From the NCBI RefSeq assembly GCF_021168455.1, contig NZ_JAJOZR010000008.1, positions 124,001 to 188,000 of the forward strand: a DNA stretch of 64,000 nt, read 5' to 3'. Positions 18,668-27,862 of this stretch are shown piece after piece. Both the position numbers and the translations under genes were made by a program. The notes below the pieces were generated by a model that saw only the letters and a list, made by a program, of their open reading frames with translations, ran no database searches and had not been told where the DNA came from. Source of the stretch: Ferranicluibacter quercicola. GTDB taxonomy: Bacteria; Pseudomonadota; Alphaproteobacteria; Rhizobiales; Rhizobiaceae. Numbering within the stretch: position 1 is the stretch's first letter; each line of letters starts with the position of its first letter.

Positions 18668-20509
18668 TTGAAAGATCAGAAGAAGAAGCACACGCCAGTG
18701 GACGCCGAGACGATCACCAGCGTGCTCAAGCGGGTCGCGCGGGAGAACGGGCGGGCACATATCAAGGGCTATCTGTTCGCCATCGCCTGCCTCGCGCTGG
18801 TCGCGGCGTCCACGGCGTTCACGGCCTGGATCATGGAAGCCGTGGTCAACGAGGCCTTCGCCAACAAGCGCGCCGACATGGTGCTCATCATCTGCGCCGC
18901 CATCTTCGTCGCCTTCGTCGTGCGCGGCTTCGCCACCTACGGGCAGGCGGTCGCCCTGTCGAAGATCGGCAACAATATCGTCGCCAGCTATCAGCGCCGG
19001 CTGTATTCGCACCTGATGGCGCTCAGTGTCGGCTATTTCACCGATGCCCGCTCGGCCCGCATCTCCGCCAAGATCAGCCAGAACGTGTCCGGCATCCGCG
19101 ACGTGCTCAACATGACGGTCACCTCGATCGCGCGCGATCTCCTGACCCTGATCGCGCTGATCGGCGTCATGCTCGGCAAGGACTGGGTGCTGACGATCAT
19201 CGTCTTCCTCATCGCGCCGCCGCTGCTGATCGGCCTGCGCTACGTCTCGCGCCGGCTGCGCAATGCGACGCGCGAATCGGTCGAGATCAACAGCCACGTG
19301 CTCGGCGCCATGCAGGAGACGATCCAGGGGATCACGATCGTCAAGGCCTTCACCATGGAGGACCAGCTGAAGGGCAAGGTCGAGGCGATCATCCAGCGGG
19401 CGGAGAACCGCGCGAACCGCATCGCCCGCCTGTCCGAGCGCACTGCGCCGATGACGGAGACCTTTGCGGGCTTCGCCATCGCCAGTGTTCTCGGCTATGC
19501 CGCCTTCCGCTCGATCTACGACAACGTGCCGCCCGGCGCCTTCTTCTCCTTCGTCACCGCCCTGCTGATGGCCTATGATCCGGCCCGGCGGCTCGCGCGC
19601 CTGCAGGTGTCGCTGGAGCGCGCCGCGGTCAATGCGCGGATGATCTACGAGGTGCTCGACACGGTGCCGCACCAGCGCGACCAGCCGGATGCCAAGGCCC
19701 TGGACGTGTCCTCGGCGACGATCACCTTCAACAACGTCCATTTCGCCTATGGCAATGGCGAGGAGATCCTCAAGGGGGTCAGCTTCGTGGCCGAAGGCGG
19801 CAAAACCACGGCGCTGGTCGGCCCCTCGGGCGCGGGCAAATCGACGGTCATCAGCCTCATTCCGCGCTTCTACGATCCCTCCGTCGGCGAGATCCTGATC
19901 GACGGTCAGGACATCGCCCACATCACGAAGCTGTCGCTGCGCAACGGGCTCGCCTATGTCTCGCAGCAGCCCTATCTCTTCGAAGGCTCGATCGGCGACA
20001 ACATCCGCTACGGCCGGCCGGAGGCGACCGACGAAGAGGTGTACGAGGCGGCCCGGCTTGCCTATGCGCACGACTTCATCCTCGCCCAGCCGCAGGGCTA
20101 CGACACGCCGGTCGGCGAAAACGGCGTGACCCTCTCGGGCGGCCAGCGCCAGCGCCTCTCGATCGCCCGCGCGCTCGTGCGGCGCGCGCCGATCCTGCTG
20201 CTCGACGAGGCGACGTCCTCGCTCGACACCGAATCGGAATCCGCCGTGCAGAAGGCGCTCGACCATGCCATGGACGGCCGGACCGTCGTGGTGATCGCGC
20301 ACCGGCTCTCCACCATCGTCAATGCCGACAAGATCATCGTCATGCGCGACGGTCTGGTGGTCGAGGAAGGCTCGCATACGGAGCTTGCGGATCGCAAGGA
20401 CGGGCTTTACGCTCGCCTTCACAATCTCCAGGGCAGCCAGTCGGCTGCCACCATCGAAGATCTGGTCGCCGGCGAAGAGCGGGTCGACAGCACGGAAAAG
20501 ACGCCATGA
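18668..20509 (+). CDS. MsbA-like ABC exporter (fused permease and ATPase)
   Basis: 613-residue type IV ABC exporter half-transporter. Six membrane segments lie within residues about 35-330 (for example YLFAIACLALVAASTAFTAW and LLTLIALIGVMLGKDWVLTI). The ATPase domain follows, with Walker A GPSGAGKST, signature LSGGQRQRLSIARAL, Walker B ILLLDEATSSLD and H-loop VVVIAHRLSTI. It starts at TTG 18668 with AGGGAAAGAG before it; no ATG is available upstream near the first conserved residues. It overlaps dapB by 4 bases (ATGA). The substrate is unknown; lipid A/lipid flipping or drug export are the family options. Confidence 0.93.
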   Translation: MKDQKKKHTPVDAETITSVLKRVARENGRAHIKGYLFAIACLALVAASTAFTAWIMEAVVNEAFANKRADMVLIICAAIFVAFVVRGFATYGQAVALSKIGNNIVASYQRRLYSHLMALSVGYFTDARSARISAKISQNVSGIRDVLNMTVTSIARDLLTLIALIGVMLGKDWVLTIIVFLIAPPLLIGLRYVSRRLRNATRESVEINSHVLGAMQETIQGITIVKAFTMEDQLKGKVEAIIQRAENRANRIARLSERTAPMTETFAGFAIASVLGYAAFRSIYDNVPPGAFFSFVTALLMAYDPARRLARLQVSLERAAVNARMIYEVLDTVPHQRDQPDAKALDVSSATITFNNVHFAYGNGEEILKGVSFVAEGGKTTALVGPSGAGKSTVISLIPRFYDPSVGEILIDGQDIAHITKLSLRNGLAYVSQQPYLFEGSIGDNIRYGRPEATDEEVYEAARLAYAHDFILAQPQGYDTPVGENGVTLSGGQRQRLSIARALVRRAPILLLDEATSSLDTESESAVQKALDHAMDGRTVVVIAHRLSTIVNADKIIVMRDGLVVEEGSHTELADRKDGLYARLHNLQGSQSAATIEDLVAGEERVDSTEKTP

Positions 20510-21339
20510 GCGCCGACATGAGCACTGCGGACATGAAACTCGTCGTGGTCGGCGCGGCGGGCCGCATGGGCCAGACGCTGATCCGCACGATCCACGCCAT
20601 GCCGGGCGTCACGCTGTCGGCCGCCGTCGAGCGTTCGGGCTCGGCCTTCATCGGGCGGGATGCCGGCGAGATCGCGGGCCTCGGCCCCACGGGCATCCTC
20701 GTGACGGACGATCCGCTGCGCGCCTTCGTCGAGGCCGAAGGCGTCCTCGACTTCACGGCACCGGCTGCCAGCGTCGAATTTTCCGGGCTCGCCGCCCAGG
20801 CCCGCATCGTCCACGTCATCGGCACGACCGGATGCTCGCCCGCCGACGAAGCGCGGTTCGATGCCGCCGCCCGCCATGCGCGCGTGGTCAAGTCCGGCAA
20901 TATGAGCCTCGGCGTCAATCTGCTCGGCGTTCTCGTGCAGCAGGCCGCCCGCGCCCTGCCCGCCGCCGGATGGGATCTCGAAATCCTCGAAATGCACCAC
21001 AGGCACAAGGTGGACGCGCCGTCCGGCACGGCGCTGCTTCTCGGCGAAGCGGCCGCGCGCGGCCGCGGCATCGACCTCGAAAGCCAGTCCGTGCGCGTGC
21101 GCGACGGCCATACGGGCCCGCGACCCGAGGGCACGATCGGCTTTGCGACGCTGCGCGGCGGTTCGGTCATCGGAGAACACTCGGTCATCCTCGCCGGCGA
21201 GGGCGAGAGCGTGACGCTGTCCCATTCGGCGACCGACCGCTCGATCTTCGCACGCGGCGCCGTGACGGCCGCCCTCTGGGCGCGGTCGCAGAAGCCCGGT
21301 TCCTATTCCATGCTGGACGTGCTGGGGCTGACGGCCTGA
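20506..21339 (+). CDS. dapB: 4-hydroxy-tetrahydrodipicolinate reductase
   Basis: 277-residue enzyme of the diaminopimelate/lysine pathway, reducing hydroxy-tetrahydrodipicolinate with NAD(P)H and feeding meso-DAP to cell-wall synthesis. The Rossmann motif is VVVGAAGRMGQ, and the substrate/catalytic signature is MHHRHKVDAPSGTAL (catalytic His and Lys). The first ATG overlaps the upstream exporter stop; internal ATGs at 20518 and 20533 (MKLVVVGAAG) are alternative starts since the conserved sequence begins only at residue 10. gpmA follows 64 bases later. Confidence 0.96.
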   Translation: MSADMSTADMKLVVVGAAGRMGQTLIRTIHAMPGVTLSAAVERSGSAFIGRDAGEIAGLGPTGILVTDDPLRAFVEAEGVLDFTAPAASVEFSGLAAQARIVHVIGTTGCSPADEARFDAAARHARVVKSGNMSLGVNLLGVLVQQAARALPAAGWDLEILEMHHRHKVDAPSGTALLLGEAAARGRGIDLESQSVRVRDGHTGPRPEGTIGFATLRGGSVIGEHSVILAGEGESVTLSHSATDRSIFARGAVTAALWARSQKPGSYSMLDVLGLTA

Positions 21340-21403
21340 GCCCGTCGCCTCCCTTCGTCCGCCCTTTTGCCCGACTGAAACACACAATGAGGAATGAACG
21401 ATC

Positions 21404-22039
21404 ATGAGCGGCACGCTTGTCCTGGTGCGTCACGGCCAGAGCGAATGGAACCTGAAGAACCTCTTCACCGGCTGGAAGGACCCCGACCTGACCCCGCTCG
21501 GGATCGAGGAAGCCGAGACCGGCGGCAAGGCGCTCGCCGCCACCGGCCTCACATACGACATCGCCTTCACCTCCGACCTCACGCGCGCGCAGAAGACGCT
21601 GAAGATCATTCTCGACGCCGTCGGCCAGCCCGACCTCGAAACCATCCGCGATCAGGCGCTCAACGAGCGCGACTATGGCGACCTCTCCGGCCTCAACAAG
21701 GACGACGCCCGCGCCAAGTGGGGCGAGGAGCAGGTGCATATCTGGCGCCGCTCCTACGACGTGCCCCCTCCGGGCGGCGAAAGCCTGCGCGACACCGGCG
21801 CCCGCGTCTGGCCCTACTACCTCACCGAGATCCTGCCGCGCGTGCTCAAGGGCCAGACGGTCCTCGTCGCCGCCCACGGCAATTCGCTGCGCGCGCTGGT
21901 CATGGTGCTCGACCGCCTGACGAAGGACGAGATCCTGAAGCTCAACCTCGCAACCGGCGTCCCCATGGTCTACACGCTCAACGCCGATTCGACCGTCGCG
22001 TCGAAAGAGGTCCTGGGCGACATGTCCGGCGCGCACTGA
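21404..22039 (+). CDS. gpmA: 2,3-bisphosphoglycerate-dependent phosphoglycerate mutase
   Basis: 211-residue glycolytic/gluconeogenic enzyme interconverting 3- and 2-phosphoglycerate. The phosphohistidine motif LVLVRHGQSEWN is at residues 4-15, the second catalytic histidine in VAAHGNSLRAL, and NERDYGDLSGLNKDD is typical of GpmA. It is shorter than enterobacterial GpmA (about 250), as in other alphaproteobacteria that lack the C-terminal extension. A RIME-like palindrome begins 22 bases after the stop. Confidence 0.96.
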   Translation: MSGTLVLVRHGQSEWNLKNLFTGWKDPDLTPLGIEEAETGGKALAATGLTYDIAFTSDLTRAQKTLKIILDAVGQPDLETIRDQALNERDYGDLSGLNKDDARAKWGEEQVHIWRRSYDVPPPGGESLRDTGARVWPYYLTEILPRVLKGQTVLVAAHGNSLRALVMVLDRLTKDEILKLNLATGVPMVYTLNADSTVASKEVLGDMSGAH

Positions 22040-22061
22040 CGCCCGCCTACCTCCCCTGACC

Positions 22062-22166
22062 GTCATCCTCGGGCTTGTCCCGAGGATCTGCCGCCGGCCA
22101 GACGAGCCGCACCGTCGACGACGGAAGGCCGCTTCACCGGATCCTCGGGACAAGCCCGAGGATGAC
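22062..22166. repeat. RIME-like 105-bp intergenic palindrome, copy 1
   Basis: Two outer arms are inverted copies: GTCATCCTCGGGCTTGTCCC at 22062-22081 and its complement ending at 22166. Each arm is itself a hairpin, CCTCGGG-CTTGT-CCCGAGG at 22067-22085 and its mirror at 22143-22161. Size and structure match the Rhizobium-specific intergenic mosaic element (RIME1) class. It lies between the convergent gpmA and 22191 genes and could act as a bidirectional transcription end. Confidence 0.85.
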
Positions 22167-22190
22167 GAAAGCAGGAAGCCTCGCTGACGC

Positions 22191-23066
22191 CTATACCTTT
22201 CCCGCCTCCCAGCCGAGCATGGCGCGCTTGCGCGTCAGGCCCCAGTGATAGCCGGTGAGTGCGCCGCTCTTGCCGAGGGCGCGGTGGCAGGGGACCACGA
22301 AGGAGATGGGGTTGCGGCCGATGGCGGCGCCCACGGCGCGCGAGGCCTTGGGCTGACCGATGCGGCCGGCGATCGCCGAATAGGTCTCGGCCCGTCCCAT
22401 GGGAATGTCGAGCAAAGCCTGCCAGACCCGCACCTGAAAATCCGAGCCGATCAGCACGACCCGCAGCGGCTGCTCGGCCTCCCAGCGGTCGGCCTCGAAA
22501 ATCCGCGCGGCATAGGGTGTGGTGGCCGCGATGTCCTCGACATAGGTCGCGTTCGGCCAGCGCCCGGCCATATCCGCAAAACTCTCGCGCTCCTGCCCCG
22601 CATCGTTGAAGGCGAGGCCGGCGAGGCCCCGCTCCGTGACCATGATCAGCGCCGTGCCGAAGGGCGACGGGTGGAAGCCGTAGCGGATGGTCAGGCCCCC
22701 GCCCCGCAGTTTCCATTCGCCTGGCGACATCGCCTCGTGCGTGACGAACAGGTCGTGCAGCCGCCCCGGGCCGGACAGTCCGAGCTCGAGGCTCGCCTCC
22801 AGCAGCGGCAGGCCTTCACGGCCGAGCAGGCGCTTGGCATGGTCGAGCGTCACGGCCTGCAGAAAGGCTTTCGGCGAGAGGCCCGCCCAGCGGGTGAAGG
22901 TGCGCTGCAGATGCGTCGGCGACTGCCCGAGCCGCGCGGCGATGTCGTCGAGACCCGGCTGGTCGCGGTAATCGTCGGTCAGCAGCTCCACCACGCGGCA
23001 GACGGTTTCGTAATCGGTGCCCTCGGGCGTGATCTCCGTCGTCAGGCGCGGCATGATCGTCATCAT
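22191..23066 (-). CDS. HTH (AraC-type) / methylated-DNA-protein-cysteine methyltransferase
   Basis: 291-residue protein combining an AraC-type helix-turn-helix (about residues 20-110; GLDDIAARLGQSPTHLQRTFTR) with an O6-alkylguanine-DNA alkyltransferase domain (about 125-290). The acceptor cysteine is in FVVPCHRALGKSG, and GRAETYSAIAGRIGQPKA is the arginine-finger/helix region. It resembles the C-terminal two thirds of Ada, but the N-terminal zinc phosphotriester domain is absent, so it cannot sense methylphosphotriesters in the usual way. The ATG at 23066 follows GGAGGAG; the second ATG is adjacent. It repairs O6-methylguanine and may regulate. Confidence 0.92.
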   Translation of the reverse strand: MMTIMPRLTTEITPEGTDYETVCRVVELLTDDYRDQPGLDDIAARLGQSPTHLQRTFTRWAGLSPKAFLQAVTLDHAKRLLGREGLPLLEASLELGLSGPGRLHDLFVTHEAMSPGEWKLRGGGLTIRYGFHPSPFGTALIMVTERGLAGLAFNDAGQERESFADMAGRWPNATYVEDIAATTPYAARIFEADRWEAEQPLRVVLIGSDFQVRVWQALLDIPMGRAETYSAIAGRIGQPKASRAVGAAIGRNPISFVVPCHRALGKSGALTGYHWGLTRKRAMLGWEAGKV

Positions 23067-23160
23067 CGTCTCCTCCTTCGCCCTCTCACGGGCGGCGCGC
23101 AGATAAGCGCGGGGCCGAGACCATCACATCCCGGCCGTCGCCGCCACCCGATTTCCGCTC

Positions 23161-23661
23161 TCACACCCGCCGCTTCACCGTCGCCAGGGCGCGGGAAAAG
23201 GCGGTGGCGAAGGTCTCGCGATCGTCGCGATTGAGGAAGGAGCCGATATCCGTCGCCTGGCGCCGGTCGCGGACATGCATGGAGACGATGCCGATCTCGT
23301 CATGGCGGGCGACGTCGAAGCGGGTCCAGACCGGATGGAACCGGTGCTCGGTCATGCGGCCGCTGGCGGCGAACTTGCGCACGGCGACATCGTCGCGCGA
23401 AATGCTGACCTCCTCGCGCATGCCGGCCGCGCGGTTGTTGAGCCAGAAGGCGCCGAACAGGCCCGCAAAATCCAGCCCGAAGAAGAACACGACGGGCCAG
23501 GCACCGATGACGAGGAACACGAAGACATGGACGAGGCTCATCAGCGCGGCGATGAGGAAGACGACGCGCAGGCCCTTGCCGCCGAGCGAGCGATAGGGCG
23601 TCAGCTCGGCGGCGAAAACCGGCTTGTCAGCAGGGCGCATGTCGGCGTTGCCATCGTTCAT
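23161..23661 (-). CDS. DUF2244 family membrane protein
   Basis: 166-residue protein with two adjacent membrane segments (VVFLIAALMSLVHVFVFLVI and WPVVFFFGLDFAGLFGAFWL, about residues 32-75) followed by a cytoplasmic beta-rich domain (REEVSISRDDVAVRKF, FHPVWTRFDV). This architecture and the RSLGGKGLRVVF start are typical of DUF2244, whose function is unknown. The start at ATG 23661 leaves only 22 bases to the divergent nth gene, so the two promoters must overlap or lie inside coding sequence. Confidence 0.85.
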   Translation of the reverse strand: MNDGNADMRPADKPVFAAELTPYRSLGGKGLRVVFLIAALMSLVHVFVFLVIGAWPVVFFFGLDFAGLFGAFWLNNRAAGMREEVSISRDDVAVRKFAASGRMTEHRFHPVWTRFDVARHDEIGIVSMHVRDRRQATDIGSFLNRDDRETFATAFSRALATVKRRV

Positions 23662-23683
23662 GGCACGCCAGTATAGAGAAGAC

Positions 23684-24463
23684 ATGACAGAGCCGAAACC
23701 GAAATCCGTGAAGCTTGCGGCCCTCCAGCCAGCGTCAAAGCCGCGCATGTCCAAAGCGACGGCCAAGCCGCGCAGGCCGAAGAGCGCCTATACCGGCGCG
23801 GAGGTCGAGGAGATCTTCCGCCGGTTCTCCGTGCAGCGGCCGGAGCCCAAGGGCGAGCTGAACTACGTCAACCCGTTCACGCTGGTGGTCGCGGTGGCGC
23901 TGTCGGCGCAGGCGACGGATGTGGGGGTGAACAAGGCGACGAAGGCGCTCTTTGCCGTGGCGGATACGCCGGAAAAGATGCTGGCGCTCGGCGAGGATGC
24001 GGTGCGCGAGCATATCCGCACCATCGGGCTCTATCGCAACAAGGCGAAGAACGTCATCGCGCTCAGCCGCATGCTGGTCGAGAATTTCGGCGGAGAGGTG
24101 CCGCCCGACCGGGACGAGCTGGTGACGCTGCCCGGCGTCGGGCGCAAGACGGCCAATGTCGTGCTCTCCATGGCCTTCGGTCAGGCGACGATCGCGGTGG
24201 ATACGCATATCTTCCGCATCGCCAACCGCATCGGCCTTGCGCCGGGCAAGACGCCGGATCAGGTCGAGGACCACCTTGTCCGGGTCATCCCCAACCATTA
24301 CCTCTACCATGCCCACCACTGGCTGATCCTGCACGGACGCTACACCTGCAAGGCGCGGCGTCCCGAATGCGAGCACTGTATCATCGCGGATCTCTGCAAG
24401 GCGGCGGAGAAGACCAGCACCATCCCGGCGCCGCTGGTCGCCCTGCCACCGCAGGTGTTCTGA
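23684..24463 (+). CDS. nth: Endonuclease III
   Basis: 259-residue base-excision repair DNA glycosylase/AP lyase for oxidised pyrimidines. The helix-hairpin-helix is LPGVGRKTANVVLSMAFG, with the catalytic lysine in GRKTA and the catalytic aspartate in AVDTHIFR. The [4Fe-4S] cluster ligands are in the pattern C-x6-C-x2-C-x5-C near residue 222 (CKARRPECEHC then IIADLC). A basic Lys/Pro-rich N-terminal tail of about 35 residues precedes the conserved domain, usual in rhizobia. ATG 23684 is taken as start; 23747 is an alternative. Only 3 bases separate it from the convergent MFS gene. Confidence 0.96.
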   Translation: MTEPKPKSVKLAALQPASKPRMSKATAKPRRPKSAYTGAEVEEIFRRFSVQRPEPKGELNYVNPFTLVVAVALSAQATDVGVNKATKALFAVADTPEKMLALGEDAVREHIRTIGLYRNKAKNVIALSRMLVENFGGEVPPDRDELVTLPGVGRKTANVVLSMAFGQATIAVDTHIFRIANRIGLAPGKTPDQVEDHLVRVIPNHYLYHAHHWLILHGRYTCKARRPECEHCIIADLCKAAEKTSTIPAPLVALPPQVF

Positions 24464-24466
24464 CGC

Positions 24467-25681
24467 TTATCGCCGCTCGGTGAGGCTGTAGAGCAGGCCT
24501 GCGGCCGGCAGGGCGAAGCCGAGGAGCGAGGCGCCCCACCAGCCGTAATGTCCGTAGAGCCAGGCACCGGCGGCCGACCCCAGCGCGCCGCACAGGAAGA
24601 AGCTCGCCATGAAGAGCCCGTTCAGCCGGCTGCGATGCGCGTCGCCCAGCACGAAGATCGCCCGCTGTCCAAGAACAAGGGTCGTGGACACGGCGAAATC
24701 GAGGCCGATGGCGGCAAGCGTCAGCACGGCGAGGGCGACGGTCGAGCCCTCCGGCGCGAGATGCGTGACGAGGAAGGCGCAGGCGCCGCAGACGAGCGCG
24801 ATGCGGGTGGCGGCAAAGCTCAGGCCCCGGTCGGCCAGACGTCCGGCGATGGGGGCTGCCAGCGCCCCGGCCGCCCCTGCAAGCGCGAACAAGGCGATGC
24901 CGACCTGCGACAGGCCGAAGGCCGGGCTCGACAAGAGCAGCGGCGTCACCGTCCAGAAGACGCTGAAGGCGGCGAACATGCAGCCCTGATAGGCCGCACG
25001 CCGGCGCAGCACGGGTTGCGTCGCAAACAGCCGCGGCAGCGAGCCGATCAGCGCGCCGTAGCGAAGGCGCGACGTCGGCACGCGGCGCGGCAGGACGCGG
25101 CCGAGGAAGAGCGCAAGGCCGGTCATGGCAAGGGCCGAGAGCACGAAGACCATGTGCCACGGCAGGAAGGCGGCGATGAAGCTCGAGACCGGGCGGGCCA
25201 GCATGATGCCGACCATCAGGCCGCTCATGACATTGCCGACCGCGCGGCCGCGCTCGGCCGCCGGCACCATCTGCGCCGCATAGGGAACGATGATCTGCAC
25301 GGCCACGCAGCAAAGCCCGATGGCGAAGGCGGCGACCAGAAAGGCCACCACCTGCGTCAACAGGCCGGCCGACAGCACGGCCAGAATGGACAGGCCGAGC
25401 ATCACGAGGATCAGCTTGCGGTTCTCGAAGAGATCGCCCAGCGGCACGATCAGCAGCAGGCCGAGGCCGTAGCCGAGCTGCGTCAGCATGACGATCAGCC
25501 CTGCCGCATCCGGCGACAGGCCGAGCGCGGCACCGATCGGCCCGACGAGCGGCTGGGCGTAATAGAGGTTCGCGACGATGAGGCCGCAGGCCGCTGCAAG
25601 AACGAGGTTCAGGCGCGCCGAAAGCCCGCTGGCCCCTGGTTCGTCCGTCGCGTCTGGCTCCGATGAGATCGTGGCCGTCAT
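24467..25681 (-). CDS. MFS transporter
   Basis: 404-residue major facilitator superfamily protein with about 12 membrane helices. The first helix region is LNLVLAAACGLIVANLYYAQ followed by PLVGPIGAALGLSPDAAGLI, and the motif A loop is GDLFENRKLILV between helices 2 and 3. The NLYYAQPL signature is typical of the YfcJ/YybO-like drug and metabolite efflux branch. The start at 25681 is chosen where homology begins; an open frame runs further to 25837. The substrate is unknown. Confidence 0.9.
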   Translation of the reverse strand: MTATISSEPDATDEPGASGLSARLNLVLAAACGLIVANLYYAQPLVGPIGAALGLSPDAAGLIVMLTQLGYGLGLLLIVPLGDLFENRKLILVMLGLSILAVLSAGLLTQVVAFLVAAFAIGLCCVAVQIIVPYAAQMVPAAERGRAVGNVMSGLMVGIMLARPVSSFIAAFLPWHMVFVLSALAMTGLALFLGRVLPRRVPTSRLRYGALIGSLPRLFATQPVLRRRAAYQGCMFAAFSVFWTVTPLLLSSPAFGLSQVGIALFALAGAAGALAAPIAGRLADRGLSFAATRIALVCGACAFLVTHLAPEGSTVALAVLTLAAIGLDFAVSTTLVLGQRAIFVLGDAHRSRLNGLFMASFFLCGALGSAAGAWLYGHYGWWGASLLGFALPAAGLLYSLTERR

Positions 25682-25941
25682 GAACGCACTCCGTTTTCCC
25701 CAGGCTCCCGTCGCAAGCCGCATTTCGAAAGGGCCCGTCTCCCGAACGCTTTCGCCGGCCGAAAGGCGGCCTCCTTGCGGGAGACAGGCGAACGATATGC
25801 CATGCCGACCCTGTCGTCCGCAACGCGACATTTGCACGCGGAAAGCGTCGCACGAGAGGTCGCAGGCCGATAGGATCTTCCAAAGTGCGGGAATTCGCGT
25901 AAGACCGAACCCCGGCCACAGTGTTTTTCCAGGCGGGGTTC

Positions 25942-26934
25942 ATGACCACATTCGACGTCCTGACGATCGGCAATGCCATCGTCGATATTATCGCACGCTG
26001 CGAAGAGCGGTTTCTGACCGACAACGGCATCATCAAGAGCGCGATGAACCTCATCGACGCCGAGCGCGCAGAGCTTCTCTATTCGCGCATGGGCCCGGCG
26101 CTCGAAGCCTCCGGCGGCAGCGCCGGCAATACGGCGGCCGGCATTGCCAGCCTCGGCGGCAGGGCCGCCTATTTCGGCAAGATCGCCAACGACCAGCTGG
26201 GCGAGATCTTCACCCACGACATCCAGGCGCAGGGCGTGCATTTCCGCACGCAGCCGCTCGACACGTTTCCGCCGACGGCGCGCTCCATGATCTTCGTGAC
26301 CGAGGACGGCGAGCGCTCCATGAACACCTATCTTGGCGCCTGCGTCGAGCTCGGCCCGGAAGACGTCGAACCGGATGTCGTCGCCCATGCGGCCGTTACC
26401 TATTTCGAGGGCTATCTCTGGGATCCGCCGCGCGCCAAGGAGGCCATCCGCGATGCGGCGCGCATCGCGCACGAGAACGGCCGGGAGGTCTCCATGACCC
26501 TGTCCGACAGTTTCTGCGTCAACCGCTACCGCGCCGAATTCCTGGAGCTGATGACGAGCGGCACGGTGGATATCGTCTTCGCCAACCGGGCCGAGGCGCT
26601 GGCGCTCTACGAGACGGAGGACTTCTCCGAGGCGCTGACCCGGCTTTCGCGGGATTGCCGCCTGGCGGCGGTGACGATGAGCGAGGAAGGCTCGATCATC
26701 GTGCGGGGCGAGGAGCGGATCAGGATCGAGGCGACCAAAGTTGCGCGCGTCGTGGACACGACGGGTGCCGGCGATCTCTATGCCGCAGGCTTCCTGTTCG
26801 GCTACACCGCGGGCAAGCCGCTCGACATCTGCGGCAAGCTCGGCAGCCTTGCCGCCGGCATCGTCATCGAGCAGGTCGGTCCCCGCCCGATGCTGTCGCT
26901 GAAGGACGCGGCGGCCAGAGCGGGCCTGCTGTAA
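25942..26934 (+). CDS. PfkB-family carbohydrate kinase, adenosine kinase-like
   Basis: 330-residue ribokinase-fold kinase. It has the substrate motif near the start (LTIGNAIVDIIARCEERFL), the first PfkB signature GGSAGNTAAGIASLGGRAAY and the second signature VDTTGAGDLYAAGFLFGY, which holds the catalytic aspartate and anion hole. Alphaproteobacterial members are usually annotated as adenosine kinase; fructose or other sugar kinase activity cannot be excluded. The ATG at 25942 follows GGCGGGG; GTG 25921 is an unlikely longer start. It is divergent from the MFS gene and convergent with the SH3 protein gene. Confidence 0.9.
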   Translation: MTTFDVLTIGNAIVDIIARCEERFLTDNGIIKSAMNLIDAERAELLYSRMGPALEASGGSAGNTAAGIASLGGRAAYFGKIANDQLGEIFTHDIQAQGVHFRTQPLDTFPPTARSMIFVTEDGERSMNTYLGACVELGPEDVEPDVVAHAAVTYFEGYLWDPPRAKEAIRDAARIAHENGREVSMTLSDSFCVNRYRAEFLELMTSGTVDIVFANRAEALALYETEDFSEALTRLSRDCRLAAVTMSEEGSIIVRGEERIRIEATKVARVVDTTGAGDLYAAGFLFGYTAGKPLDICGKLGSLAAGIVIEQVGPRPMLSLKDAAARAGLL

Positions 26935-26961
26935 GCGGTCGAGGCCGCTCCGGCGGGTGAT

Positions 26962-26992
26962 ACGGCTTCCGGTCGATCGGACCGGAAACCGT
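26962..26992. terminator. Hairpin terminator between convergent genes
   Basis: ACGG-C-TTCCGGTC at 26962-26974 pairs with GACCGGAA-A-CCGT ending at 26992, giving a 12-pair stem with one mismatch and loop GATCG. There is no long T-run, so efficiency is uncertain. It lies between the PfkB kinase (+) and SH3 (-) stops and could serve both. Confidence 0.5.
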
Positions 26993-26993
26993 C

Positions 26994-27578
26994 TTACTTG
27001 AACGCCTCGCCGGGATAGGCGCCCCAGATCTCGGTCTGGACGATCCAGCCTTCCGCCCCTTGCGCTTCGGCCTTGCACCATTCGCCGGTGCACTGGCCGA
27101 TGTGCAGCATCACGCCCGGCTCGACGCGGGCGACGATGCTGGCGTTGGATTGCGGCTCGCGGCGCATGTTGACCAGCACGCCCTGCCCCTTGCCGCGCAT
27201 CCACGGGGCGGCCAGCGCCGTGCGGGCGCCGGAGAGCAGCGCCTGGTTGACCCAGCCTTCCGTACCGTCCGCATCGCGCACGCGCCGCCAGTTGTCGTAT
27301 TCCTGGATGATCTCCACCGGCACGCCGGGCTTGAGGTAGCGCCAGGAGACCGCATAATCGACGCTCGGACCGACGCGCAGGTTGACGCTCTTGGATTTCA
27401 GGCTGACGAAGCGTGGCAGCGGCAGGCCGCTCGCACCCTTGGCCGCCTGCGCCCCTGCGGGATCTGCGATGCCGGAGAGCGCGACGGCTGCAAGCAGGCC
27501 GGCCGTGAGACCGCGCCGGGCGGCCCGCCGCGCCTTCACACCGAGCTGCGCGATCACATTGAGATGGAACTGGCGCAT
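26994..27578 (-). CDS. Secreted SH3-domain protein
   Basis: 194-residue exported protein with two bacterial SH3 repeats. The signal peptide has a basic N-terminus (KARRAARR) and hydrophobic core (GLTAGLLAAVALSGIADPAGA), cleavage near AQA-AKG at about residue 45. Repeat 1 is SVNLRVGPSVDYAVSWRYLKPGV with WRRVRDADGTEGWVNQ. Repeat 2 is VNMRREPQSNASIVARVEPGV with WCKAEAQGAEGWIVQ. Such proteins probably bind peptidoglycan in the periplasm; no catalytic domain is present. Confidence 0.9.
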   Translation of the reverse strand: MRQFHLNVIAQLGVKARRAARRGLTAGLLAAVALSGIADPAGAQAAKGASGLPLPRFVSLKSKSVNLRVGPSVDYAVSWRYLKPGVPVEIIQEYDNWRRVRDADGTEGWVNQALLSGARTALAAPWMRGKGQGVLVNMRREPQSNASIVARVEPGVMLHIGQCTGEWCKAEAQGAEGWIVQTEIWGAYPGEAFK

Positions 27579-27862
27579 GGCGAAATCCGTTTTCCGAACC
27601 GGTCGAACAGGGTGGGCATCGTCAGCGGAGCGACCGGAGGCCGGAGCGCCGCGCGTCGGTCAGGACACGCGAAGGTCGCTCCGAGACGTCAAGCCTGCAG
27701 GGTCTCGAGACCTCCGGTCACACCGGTCGCTTCGAAGGCAGGCTGTGTTGGTCTTCCCGTGCGTCTCTGCTAGATAACGCTCTGCGGATACGATCCATCA
27801 TCTTGGTTAAGAAGCCGTCAACGCGATGCACCGCCTGGCGCGGGTCGGGGAGAGATTTGACG

